From: Marinospirillum alkalitolerans
GTDB lineage: Bacteria > Pseudomonadota > Gammaproteobacteria > Pseudomonadales > Halomonadaceae
Direction of reading: 5' to 3'
Length of the DNA stretch: 64,000 nucleotides
Assembly (NCBI RefSeq): GCF_045055655.1
Contig: NZ_JBANFI010000002.1
Span: 372,001-436,000, forward strand
The translations under genes were made by a program, and so were the position numbers. This document shows, one piece after another, positions 42,202 through 50,647 of this stretch; position 1 is the first letter of the stretch; the number at the start of each line of letters is the position of its first letter. The notes under the pieces were generated by a model, which saw only the letters and a program-made list of their open reading frames with translations, was not told the DNA's origin and ran no database searches.

Positions 42202-42924
42202 ATGCCTATCTTTATTCTGGTTCAAGACTTGCTCTTGCCCTTGGTTTTGGCCTCCTTGTTGGGTGCAGCTGTCGGTCTGGAACGCCAATGGCGTCAACGT
42301 ATGGCCGGTTTGCGTACCAATGCACTGGTGTCTTTGGGTGCAGCCAGCTTTACGCTGATGTCGATGATGGTTGATGGCGATGCCGGTGAGGCCAGCCCCA
42401 CGCGGGTGGCTGCGCAGGTGGTGTCGGGTATAGGCTTTCTTGGCGCGGGCGTCATTATGAAGGAAGGGGCCAATATTCGTGGTTTGAATACAGCGGCCAC
42501 CCTCTGGTGCTCTGCGGCGATTGGCGTGATGGCTGGTGCGGGTTATTTTGTTGCTGCGGCACTGGTTGCGCTGGTCATTCTGGCAACCAATATGCTGCTG
42601 CGTCCAGTGGTGCTGCTGATTAACCGTCAGCCGATTGAAGCCGTGCAAGGTGAGGTCTGGTGGCATTATATGATGGATGTGGTGTGCCGCGAGGCAGATG
42701 AGGCGCATATTCGTGCCTTGCTGTTACAGGGACTGACCGGCAGTGGTTTACAGCTACAAAAGCTGGAAAGTGAGAATCTGGTTGAGCAGGGGCAAACTAA
42801 GGTAAAAGTGGCAGCGCAGTTGATCGCCAGTGAACGCAATGACTCTAGTGTTGAAAAGGTCATCGGTCGTTTAAGCCTTGAGCCCTCGGTCTCTTCTGCA
42901 CGTTGGGATGTCCGCGAAGCCTGA
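42202..42924 (+). CDS. mgtC: MgtC/SapB family membrane protein
   Basis: 240 residues: an N-terminal membrane domain of four to five helices with the MgtC signatures AAVGLERQWRQRMAGLRTNALV, VSGIGFLGAGVIMKEGANIRGLNTAATLW (key GFLGAGVI and IRGLNTAA) and a C-terminal cytoplasmic ACT-like domain. MgtC proteins modulate ATP synthase and Mg2+ homeostasis in Salmonella. AAGGAGG precedes the ATG, 22 bases after mgtE. Position after two mgtE genes and 5 kb downstream of the atp operon fits a Mg2+-related role. Confidence 0.92.
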   Translation: MPIFILVQDLLLPLVLASLLGAAVGLERQWRQRMAGLRTNALVSLGAASFTLMSMMVDGDAGEASPTRVAAQVVSGIGFLGAGVIMKEGANIRGLNTAATLWCSAAIGVMAGAGYFVAAALVALVILATNMLLRPVVLLINRQPIEAVQGEVWWHYMMDVVCREADEAHIRALLLQGLTGSGLQLQKLESENLVEQGQTKVKVAAQLIASERNDSSVEKVIGRLSLEPSVSSARWDVREA

Positions 42925-42992
42925 CAGGTTTTTCACTCCGTCTTTTTGCTGCCCAGCATTCCATCAGCTCGGGCTGGCTTGCACTCTAGTGG

Positions 42993-43027
42993 GGCAGTAG
43001 AATGGTCACATTCTGCTGCCTTTTTTT
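42993..43027 (+). terminator. Rho-independent terminator after mgtC
   Basis: GGCAGTAGAATG (42993-43004) pairs with CATTCTGCTGCC (43009-43020), one G-T mismatch position able to wobble, followed by seven T residues. Confidence 0.92.
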
Positions 43028-43102
43028 ATGGGAGGCTGTTGTCCAAAGCCATCCTGCAAAGAACAAGGTTGCATCGAGTCATTCAGGCATAAAGAGGATT
43101 TT

Positions 43103-44470
43103 ATGGCTTTAGAAGTCATTATTTTGGCAGCAGGCCAAGGCACAAGAATGCGCTCTGCACTGCCTAAGGTTTTACATCCGCTGGCCGGTACCCCCTTGGT
43201 CGAGCATGTGATTCGTGCTGCGCGGGGCCTCAATGCAGCCCGGATTCATCTGGTCACTGGGCATGGTGCCGAGCAGGTGCAGCAGACGATTCAAGGCGAA
43301 GACCTACACTGGGTGATTCAAGCTCAGCAGCTGGGAACAGGCCATGCCGTGCAACAGGTGCTGCCCTTTTTGCAAGCTGATAGCCAAGTGTTGATTCTCT
43401 ATGGCGATGTGCCGTTGATTCAAGCGGAGACGCTGGCGGCCTTATTGCAGAAAGTCAGCCATCAGGCCATGGGTTTGCTGACGGTGCATCTTGATGATCC
43501 TCACGGTTATGGACGCATTGTCAGAGATGCATCGGATCAGGTTGTCGCCATCGTAGAGCAAAAAGATGCATCACTGGCTGAGCAGGCCATTCAAGAGGTC
43601 AATACCGGCATGATGGCGATGCAGGCCGAGCATCTTCACCAGTGGCTTGCCCAGATCAACAATGACAATGCACAGGGTGAGTATTATCTGACCGATGTGA
43701 TTGCGCTGGCGCACCAGCAAGGTATTCGTGTGGCGACCGCCCAACCCCAAACAGCCGATGAAGTGGAAGGGGTGAACAATCGTCAGCAGCTCGCGCATTT
43801 GGAACGCGTCTATCAGCGTCGTCAAGCCCAGCTATTGATGGAAGCCGGTGTCAGTCTGGCCGATCCCGCGCGCTTGGATGTCCGTGGCCAACTGATGACC
43901 GCGCGTGATGTGTGGATTGATGTGGGCTGCGTTTTTGAAGGTCAGGTCGAGCTGGCTGAAGGTGTCGAGATCGGCCCTTATTGCCATCTTAAAAACTGCC
44001 GCATTGGGCCGAATGTGAAGCTGGTCTCGCACAGTGTGATTGAAGGTGCGGAGTTGATGGGTGACAACCAGATTGGTCCTTTTGCACGCTTGCGTCCAGG
44101 CACCTTGCTTGAAGCAGGCGCGAAGATCGGCAACTTTGTCGAGACCAAGCAAACCCATCTGGGTGCAGGAGCCAAGGCCAATCATTTGGCCTATCTCGGG
44201 GATGCCAAGATCGGCGCTGAGGCGAATATCGGTGCTGGCACGATTACCTGTAATTATGATGGCGCCAATAAGCATCGCACGCTGATTGGGGCTGGCGCGT
44301 TTATCGGCTCGAATTCCAGCCTCGTCGCTCCTGTGAGCATTGGCGCCGGTGCCACCATCGGTGCAGGTTCCACTATTACCCGTGATGTTGAAGATCAAGC
44401 GCTGGCCGTGACACGCAGTAAATCGATTCACAAGGCCAACTGGCCACGTCCAACCAAAAAGAAGGATTAA
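43103..44470 (+). CDS. glmU: Bifunctional N-acetylglucosamine-1-phosphate uridyltransferase/glucosamine-1-phosphate acetyltransferase
   Basis: Makes UDP-GlcNAc for peptidoglycan and LPS. 455 residues: uridyltransferase domain (IILAAGQGTRMRSALPKVLHPLAG, YGDVPLI) to about 230 and a C-terminal left-handed beta helix of hexapeptide repeats (IGPYCHLKNCRIGPNVKL, GAGTITCNYDGANKHRT). The ATG at 43103 has AGAGGA upstream; an in-frame start 25 codons earlier would overlap the mgtC terminator. glmS begins two bases after its stop. Confidence 0.98.
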   Translation: MALEVIILAAGQGTRMRSALPKVLHPLAGTPLVEHVIRAARGLNAARIHLVTGHGAEQVQQTIQGEDLHWVIQAQQLGTGHAVQQVLPFLQADSQVLILYGDVPLIQAETLAALLQKVSHQAMGLLTVHLDDPHGYGRIVRDASDQVVAIVEQKDASLAEQAIQEVNTGMMAMQAEHLHQWLAQINNDNAQGEYYLTDVIALAHQQGIRVATAQPQTADEVEGVNNRQQLAHLERVYQRRQAQLLMEAGVSLADPARLDVRGQLMTARDVWIDVGCVFEGQVELAEGVEIGPYCHLKNCRIGPNVKLVSHSVIEGAELMGDNQIGPFARLRPGTLLEAGAKIGNFVETKQTHLGAGAKANHLAYLGDAKIGAEANIGAGTITCNYDGANKHRTLIGAGAFIGSNSSLVAPVSIGAGATIGAGSTITRDVEDQALAVTRSKSIHKANWPRPTKKKD

Positions 44471-44472
44471 CT

Positions 44473-46311
44473 ATGTGCGGTATTGTGGGCGCAGCAGCGC
44501 AGCGTAACGTGACAGGCATTCTGCTCGAAGGTCTCAAGCGTCTTGAATACCGTGGCTATGATTCAGCCGGTCTCGCGTTGCTGGATGAAACGGGTCAATT
44601 GCAGCGCCGCCGCGCCCAGGGCAAGGTGGCGGAGGTCGAAAACAAGCTTGCTCAGCAACCGACCAAAGGCCAGCTGGGCATTGCCCATACTCGCTGGGCG
44701 ACCCACGGCCAGCCCAGTGAGCAGAATGCTCATCCCCATGTGTCCGCGCCGGGTGTGGCGGTGGTGCATAATGGCATTATCGAGAATTATCTGGAACTTA
44801 AAGCGCAGCTGCAAAGCGCGGGTTATGCCTTTACTTCAGAGACAGATACTGAGGTGGTCGCACATCTGGTTCATCAGGTCAGCCAGCAGCAGGCGAATCT
44901 GACACAAGCTGTGCATCAGGTTCTGACTCAGCTTGAAGGGGCCTATGCTCTGGCCGTCATAGACCAGGCGCATCCTGACCAGTTGATTTGTGCGCGTCAA
45001 GGCAGCCCTTTGGTGATTGGTGTGGGCATCGGCGAGTATTTTTGTGCCTCTGATCCCCTGGCTTTGTTGCAGGTGACGGATCGCTTTATCTATCTCGAAG
45101 AAGGGGATTTTGCTTGCCTGACCAGTGAATCCTGCCAGATCTACTCGGCGCAGGGTGAGCCAGTTGAGCGCCCGATCGTGCAGTGGGAGCATGGTCAGCA
45201 GGTGGCAGAAAAGGGGGTGTTCAAGCACTTTATGCTCAAAGAAATTTACGAGCAGCCTGAAGTGCTGGCCGCGACCCTCGAAGGCCGCCTTGGTGCCGAG
45301 CAGGTCTTACCCCAGATACTTGGCAGTCAAGCCACGCAGCTGCTGCCACAAGTGCAGCAGATCCAATTGGTTGCCTGTGGCACCAGCTATCATGCTGGTA
45401 TGGTCGCGCGCTATTGGATTGAAAAGCTGGCGGGGGTGCCCTGTGCGATTGAAGTGGCCAGTGAGTATCGCTACCGCGAAGTGGTGGTGATGCCGAACAC
45501 CCTCTTTGTCACCCTGTCACAATCAGGTGAAACCGCAGATACTTTGGCGGCTTTGCGCTTTGCCAAAACAGCAGGCTATCTGGCTTCGCTGGCGATTTGT
45601 AATGTGCCCGGCTCTTCTTTGGTACGCGAATCTGATCTCAGCCTGCTGACCCATGCGGGGCCAGAAATCGGTGTGGCTTCCACCAAAGCCTTTACCACTC
45701 AGTTGGTGGCGCTACTGTTGCTCACGCTGGCCTTGCGTCAAATTCAACAGCCAGCCCAGCCGGATGCGGTCGAACAAGAGCTGGTCGCTGCACTACGCAG
45801 CTTGCCAAGATTGGCGCAAGAAACGCTGGCGCTGGATGGTCAGATCGAACAGCTGGCGCAGGCCTTTGCTGAAAAACACCATGCGCTCTTTCTTGGACGA
45901 GGCAGCCACTATCCGATTGCATTAGAAGGTGCGCTGAAGCTGAAAGAAATCTCCTATATCCATGCTGAGGCCTACCCAGCAGGAGAACTCAAACATGGTC
46001 CCTTGGCGCTGGTCGATAAAGATATGCCTGTTATCGCGGTGGCACCTAAGGATGATCTGGTGGATAAGTTGAAATCCAACCTGCAAGAAGTGCGCGCACG
46101 CGGTGGCGAGCTCTATGTTTTTGCCGATCCCTTGACCAGCATGACGCCTGAAGAAGGTATGCAGGTGATCCATCTACCGGCCGTGCATGAAGTGCTGGCT
46201 CCGATTATCTATACCCTCCCCTTGCAGCTCTTGGCCTACCATGTGGCTGTGATTAAAGGGACGGATGTAGATCAACCGCGTAATCTCGCTAAATCCGTGA
46301 CGGTAGAATAG
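44473..46311 (+). CDS. glmS: Glutamine--fructose-6-phosphate aminotransferase
   Basis: Provides glucosamine-6-phosphate from fructose-6-phosphate and glutamine. 612 residues: N-terminal class II glutamine amidotransferase with nucleophile Cys2 (MCGIVGAAAQRNV), then two SIS sugar-isomerase domains (VACGTSYHAGMVARYW, SGETADTLAALRFAK, GRGSHYPIALEGALKLKE) and the C-terminal DQPRNLAKSVTVE. Spaced two bases from glmU. No glmS ribozyme is expected or seen in this proteobacterial context. Confidence 0.98.
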   Translation: MCGIVGAAAQRNVTGILLEGLKRLEYRGYDSAGLALLDETGQLQRRRAQGKVAEVENKLAQQPTKGQLGIAHTRWATHGQPSEQNAHPHVSAPGVAVVHNGIIENYLELKAQLQSAGYAFTSETDTEVVAHLVHQVSQQQANLTQAVHQVLTQLEGAYALAVIDQAHPDQLICARQGSPLVIGVGIGEYFCASDPLALLQVTDRFIYLEEGDFACLTSESCQIYSAQGEPVERPIVQWEHGQQVAEKGVFKHFMLKEIYEQPEVLAATLEGRLGAEQVLPQILGSQATQLLPQVQQIQLVACGTSYHAGMVARYWIEKLAGVPCAIEVASEYRYREVVVMPNTLFVTLSQSGETADTLAALRFAKTAGYLASLAICNVPGSSLVRESDLSLLTHAGPEIGVASTKAFTTQLVALLLLTLALRQIQQPAQPDAVEQELVAALRSLPRLAQETLALDGQIEQLAQAFAEKHHALFLGRGSHYPIALEGALKLKEISYIHAEAYPAGELKHGPLALVDKDMPVIAVAPKDDLVDKLKSNLQEVRARGGELYVFADPLTSMTPEEGMQVIHLPAVHEVLAPIIYTLPLQLLAYHVAVIKGTDVDQPRNLAKSVTVE

Positions 46312-46337
46312 CCGTCCTGTACAAGGAATCTCTGTTT

Positions 46338-47270
46338 ATGTCTGTATTGCGTATTGCGACTCGTCGTAGCCCTCTGGCCTTATGGCAGGCGGAGCATGTC
46401 AAAGCCCGTCTGGCGGCCTTGCACCCAGAGCTGACCATTGAACTGGTGCCGATTAAGACGCAAGGCGATAAGATCCTCGACACGCCGTTGGCCAAGATTG
46501 GTGGCAAGGGCCTGTTTGTCAAAGAACTCGAGGCCTGCTTATTGAATGGTGAGGCAGATATTGCCGTACACTCGATGAAAGATGTGCCGATGGAGTTTCC
46601 CGAAGGCCTAGAGCTAGGCCCAATTTTAGAGCGCCACGCCCCAACTGATGCACTGGTTTCGAACCACTATACCAATCTGGATGCGATTCCTGCAGGCAAG
46701 GTGATCGGTACCTCCAGTTTGCGCCGTAGCTGCCAGCTGTTGGCGCAGCGTCCAGATCTGACGGTGAACTGGTTGCGTGGCAATGTGCAGACGCGCTTAA
46801 GCAAGCTGGATGCAGGCGAGTATGACGCGATTATCCTTGCGACTTCGGGTTTACAGCGTATGGAACTCGATGCACGTATTGCACAGGAAATCCCACCCGA
46901 GGTGTGCTTGCCGGCCTGTGGTCAGGGTGCTCTGGGGATAGAACTCCGCTCGGGCGATACCCAGACAGCCGCCTTGGTTGCCCCCTTAATGGATGCCGAT
47001 ACCACCACCTGTGTGCTGGCTGAACGGGCGATGAATACCCGCCTCAAAGGTGGCTGTCAGGTGCCGATTGGTGGTTATGCCGTGCTGGAGGGTGATCAGC
47101 TATGGCTGCGCGCTTTGGTCGGTGAACCCGAAGGCAGCCTTGTATTACGTGCTGAAGCCCGTGGTCCGGCGACAGATCCAGTTGCCTTGGGGCGCTTAGT
47201 GGCTGAGCAGCTGCTGGCTCAGGGTGCAGGACAGATTCTGTATCAGGTTTATGGTTTTCATGTTGAATAA
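46338..47270 (+). CDS. hemC: Hydroxymethylbilane synthase (porphobilinogen deaminase)
   Basis: Polymerises four porphobilinogen units in haem synthesis. 310 residues with RIATRRSPLALWQAEHVK, HSMKDVP, GTSSLRRSCQL, LRGNVQTRL and the cofactor-binding cysteine in LKGGCQVPIGGYA. The 3' end overlaps the hemD start region. Confidence 0.97.
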   Translation: MSVLRIATRRSPLALWQAEHVKARLAALHPELTIELVPIKTQGDKILDTPLAKIGGKGLFVKELEACLLNGEADIAVHSMKDVPMEFPEGLELGPILERHAPTDALVSNHYTNLDAIPAGKVIGTSSLRRSCQLLAQRPDLTVNWLRGNVQTRLSKLDAGEYDAIILATSGLQRMELDARIAQEIPPEVCLPACGQGALGIELRSGDTQTAALVAPLMDADTTTCVLAERAMNTRLKGGCQVPIGGYAVLEGDQLWLRALVGEPEGSLVLRAEARGPATDPVALGRLVAEQLLAQGAGQILYQVYGFHVE

Positions 47271-48030
47271 ACAGGCCGAGCCAGTGCCTTTACAGGGTGT
47301 GCGGGTCTTGACCTGCCGCCCTGAAGCGCTCGCCGCTCGTTTGGTGCAACCCTTGCAAGCTGCGGGAGCCGAGGTAGAAAACTGGCCGCTGCAAGCCATA
47401 GTGCCGATCACCTTGAGTGGCGCTGAGCGCCAAAAGCTGCTCAATCTGGATCACTACACCAAGATCGTGCTGGTCAGCCCTTCAGCGGTGCAGCTGTTTG
47501 TTGAGCTGGCTGAGGATTATTGGCCTCAGTGGCCGTTGGGGGTGGAGTGGTTCACTGTCGGTGCTGGCAGTGCTGAGTTTTTAGCCCGTGTGGGACTCGA
47601 GGCCCAGTATCCAGAGCAGGGTGATCGCAGTGAGGATCTACTGGCTCTGCCTGCCTTGCAGCAGCTACAAGGTGAGAAGATCCTGCTGGTGAAGGGTAAG
47701 GGTGGACGCACGCAGCTGATCGAACAGTTGACCGAGGCCGGAGCGCAGGTCGAGCCTTTGGTGCTCTATCAGCGCGAGCCTCTTCACTGGCCAGCAGCAG
47801 AGGTAGCCAGAGTGAAGGATTTTGATTATCTGGTGTTCACCAATGGTGAGGCATTGAAGGTCTGTCCACTGGAGGCTGAAAAAAGCCACTTGCCCCTGCT
47901 GGTACCGAGTGAAAGAATAGCGCAACTGGCTTTTGCCCAGGGATGGCAGCGGGTGATCAATACCCAAGGCGCTGGTGCGGCGGCTATCCTCCAGGCGCTC
48001 TGTGAGGCGCAGACCAACCAAGAGACATAA
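47260..48030 (+). CDS. hemD: Uroporphyrinogen-III synthase
   Basis: Closes and inverts ring D of hydroxymethylbilane. 256 residues of the poorly conserved HemD fold; recognisable are RVLTCRPEALAARLVQPL at the start, VSPSAVQLFVE, FTVGAGSAEFLARVG, ILLVKGKGGR and FTNGEALKV. It overlaps the end of hemC by 11 bases; an ATG at 47251 is an alternative start and neither has a strong ribosome binding site, so translation is probably coupled. Confidence 0.92.
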   Translation: MLNKQAEPVPLQGVRVLTCRPEALAARLVQPLQAAGAEVENWPLQAIVPITLSGAERQKLLNLDHYTKIVLVSPSAVQLFVELAEDYWPQWPLGVEWFTVGAGSAEFLARVGLEAQYPEQGDRSEDLLALPALQQLQGEKILLVKGKGGRTQLIEQLTEAGAQVEPLVLYQREPLHWPAAEVARVKDFDYLVFTNGEALKVCPLEAEKSHLPLLVPSERIAQLAFAQGWQRVINTQGAGAAAILQALCEAQTNQET

Positions 48031-48033
48031 ACC

Positions 48034-49296
48034 ATGACCCACTCCACCTCTTCTTCGAGTGACGCCAGCCCACCTTCGGCGCGCCCTTCCTCCACTGAAT
48101 CGGATCAGCCAGCAACCGCCAGCGCATCTCATGCCACTCACCCGAGCGAAAGCGAACCGAGCCAGAGTGAATCGATTCGGGGTGAATCGAATCAAACTCA
48201 ACCTCCGCACAGCCAGCCTCCCGCCGCTGCAAGCTCGGCGAGGGGTTCGTCCCCTGCTTGGGGGTTGCTCTTGGTGGCGTTATTGGCTGGAGTGGGGTTG
48301 AGTATCGCGCTGGTCGTGGCCTGGTTAGGACATCAGCAAGCCCAGCAGAGTGAGAGCAGGTTGGTACAGTTGGAACAGCAACACCAGCGCGCCACGGATG
48401 AGTCAGCGCATCAGCTCACACAGCTGAACCAAACCCTGGCCGCTGAGTTAGCGACCCAGCAAGCCGAGCTGGTGGCCATGCAAAGAGCCCAGCAACAGGC
48501 CTTGGCTGAGCTGCACGCTGGCCTGAGCCAGTTGCGCCAGCCGCGCTCAGTGGAAGCTGATTTGCGTGAGATCCTGCATGCTTTGCGCTTGGCTGAACAG
48601 CGTTTGGTGCTGGAGCAGGATCGAACAGGGGCTTTGTTTTTGTATCGCCGCGCCTTGGCACGTTTACAAGCCTTGAACCCACCGGGCAGCTTGAGTGCAC
48701 AGGGTCAGCTGCGCGAAGAGCTGGAGCAAATCCAGGCTTTCCAGCCCGTTGCTTGGGCTGAACTGGCGCTGGAGCTGCAAGAGTTGGCTGAGCGCATACT
48801 AGAACAACCCGTATTGACTCAGGAAGCCTTAAGCGCAGGTCTTGCTGCATCCTCATCTGCGACAGATGCCGAGCCAGCCAGCGTCTGGTATCAGGCGCTC
48901 TGGCAAGAGCTGCGCAGTCTGATCGTGATACGTCATCACACCGCGCCAGTCCAGCCTCTTGAAGATGCCCAGCAGGTCGCCTTAGCACGTCAGCAGCTGG
49001 TCAGTTTACTGCAACAAGCGGCTTGGGCAGCCTTGCATCAAGAAGCCGAATTGTATCAGTCGAGCTTGAATCGCGCGGTACAGCGCCTTGACCTCTATCA
49101 GTCTGCCCCTTGGACAGACTGGTCCGCACGGGTCACTTATCTGGCAGCGCAGTCTTTCGAGCCTGGATTGCCAAGAACCGGTCAAGCCATTCTGGCGTTA
49201 GAGTCTTGGCTCGATGAACAGTTAGAGCGCACACCGTCTGAGGCTGATACCTCGGCCACAGAAGGTGATGCACTGCCACCAGAGGAGGCACGCTAA
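48034..49296 (+). CDS. hemX: HemX family membrane protein
   Basis: 420 residues. Residues 1-75 are a low-complexity Ser/Pro/Thr/Glu-rich cytoplasmic tail, 76-98 one transmembrane helix, followed by a coiled coil (about 105-165) and a helical periplasmic domain of the HemX family (EADLREILHALRLAEQRLVLE, ALFLYRRALARLQAL). Long annotated as a uroporphyrinogen-III methyltransferase, but it lacks the SAM methyltransferase fold; its real role is unclear. The stop overlaps the hemY start as TAATG. Confidence 0.9.
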   Translation: MTHSTSSSSDASPPSARPSSTESDQPATASASHATHPSESEPSQSESIRGESNQTQPPHSQPPAAASSARGSSPAWGLLLVALLAGVGLSIALVVAWLGHQQAQQSESRLVQLEQQHQRATDESAHQLTQLNQTLAAELATQQAELVAMQRAQQQALAELHAGLSQLRQPRSVEADLREILHALRLAEQRLVLEQDRTGALFLYRRALARLQALNPPGSLSAQGQLREELEQIQAFQPVAWAELALELQELAERILEQPVLTQEALSAGLAASSSATDAEPASVWYQALWQELRSLIVIRHHTAPVQPLEDAQQVALARQQLVSLLQQAAWAALHQEAELYQSSLNRAVQRLDLYQSAPWTDWSARVTYLAAQSFEPGLPRTGQAILALESWLDEQLERTPSEADTSATEGDALPPEEAR

Positions 49297-50534
49297 TGTT
49301 GCCTTTGTTGCTCCTCTTAGGTGGGATGATGTTGGCCGCACTGGCCGCCCAACTGCTTTTGGAAGGCTCAGGCTATGTGCTGCTGGTCACGCCAGATGGT
49401 CTGATGAGTCTAGAAATGTCCTTCTGGACAGGCTTGATTCTGTTATTGGCTTTGCTGCTGGTGAGCTTCTTTGTTTTACGTGTGCTGGGCTGGTTAAGCC
49501 ACCCGTTGCGTGGCCTGCATCTGCGCCAGCAGCGTTATCAGGCACAAGCGGCGTTGAAAACCACGGTGCGCGGTCTTGTTGATCTGGCCGAGGGCCGCTG
49601 GAAGCGCGCGCGCAAGCTGCTGGTGAAGGCTGCACCAAAAAGTGGCACACCGCTGATTAATTATCTGGCAGCGGCACAGGCTGCCCACTATGAAGGGCTT
49701 GAAGAAGAAGCCGAACAGCTGTTGAAAAAAGCCGAGCAGAGTACGCCTGATGCCCGTTTGGCCATTGATTTCAGTCAGGCGCGGATTCAGCTTGATCAAG
49801 GCCACTATGAGCAGGCTTTAGCCACGTTGGTGCGCTTGTATGAGCAGGTGCCCAAGCATCCTCTGGTCCTGCGGCAGCTGCGCGATACCTATCTCACGCT
49901 GGGTGATTGGAAGCCCTTGCTGGCCTTGCTGCCCGCCTTGCGTCAGGCCAAGGTTGCCACCTCAGCAGAGCTGGATCAATTGGAAGAGCGGGCTTATCTG
50001 AAGCGGATTGAAGACCTGCGTCACCAGTGGCATACAGGTGCAGCTGGGTCGTGCTTGCAAGAAGAAGTTCGTCTTTTTTGGCAGCATCTACCGAAAAAGT
50101 GGCGGGAAAAAGAAGCGATATTCAGCCAGTGGATAGGTTTGCTGTTTGATCTCCAGTCTTGGACACAAGCTGAGCAACTGCTCAGTCAGCGCTTGAAACA
50201 GCATTGGTCAAGTGAGTGGATTGAGCTCTATGGTCGTTTGCCAGCTGAGGTTGAGATCAAGCGTCGCCTGCTGCAAGCCGAGAAGTGGCTGCATGATCGC
50301 CCAGATGATGCCGCGCTGCTCCATGCCTTGGGTCGGATCAGCCAGCAAGCAGGCTTATGGGGTAAGGCACGCGAGTATTATCATGCCAGTTGGAGCATTC
50401 AGCGTTCAGGTGCCGTGGCGCTTGAGCTGGCACGCCTGCTGAAGGCCCTCAATGAACCCGAGCTGAGCCAGCGCTATGAGCGAGAAGCGCTGGGCTTGTT
50501 GATTCAGCATCTACCCCGCCTGCCCCTGCCTTAG
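49296..50534 (+). CDS. hemY: HemY family protein (TPR, haem biosynthesis operon)
   Basis: 412 residues: two N-terminal transmembrane segments (about 1-22 and 43-66) and a cytoplasmic tetratricopeptide-like region. The HemY_N pattern EMSFWTGLILLLALLLVSFF and GHYEQALATLVRLYEQVPKHPLVL are visible. Unrelated to the protoporphyrinogen oxidase HemY of Bacillus. Probably a scaffold for haem enzymes; exact function unknown. Last gene of hemCDXY; its end overlaps a CCCCTGC/GCAGGGG hairpin. Confidence 0.92.
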   Translation: MLPLLLLLGGMMLAALAAQLLLEGSGYVLLVTPDGLMSLEMSFWTGLILLLALLLVSFFVLRVLGWLSHPLRGLHLRQQRYQAQAALKTTVRGLVDLAEGRWKRARKLLVKAAPKSGTPLINYLAAAQAAHYEGLEEEAEQLLKKAEQSTPDARLAIDFSQARIQLDQGHYEQALATLVRLYEQVPKHPLVLRQLRDTYLTLGDWKPLLALLPALRQAKVATSAELDQLEERAYLKRIEDLRHQWHTGAAGSCLQEEVRLFWQHLPKKWREKEAIFSQWIGLLFDLQSWTQAEQLLSQRLKQHWSSEWIELYGRLPAEVEIKRRLLQAEKWLHDRPDDAALLHALGRISQQAGLWGKAREYYHASWSIQRSGAVALELARLLKALNEPELSQRYEREALGLLIQHLPRLPLP

Positions 50535-50641
50535 ATAGTCTGAGCAGGGGATCAGAGGGCGTCTAGGAAACCTCTGACTAACTACGGCGCTGGGTGTGCT
50601 GCGTTGGAATTGGCCTGACCTGCGCTGATGACGCTCATCAG
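50523..50641. other. Convergent gap hemY-pilU with three hairpins
   Basis: CCCCTGC/GCAGGGG (50523-50550), TCAGAGG/CCTCTGA (50552-50577) and CTGATGA/TCATCAG (50625-50641). None is followed by a T run on either strand, so terminator function is uncertain. Confidence 0.4.
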
Positions 50642-50647
50642 GAGCCC

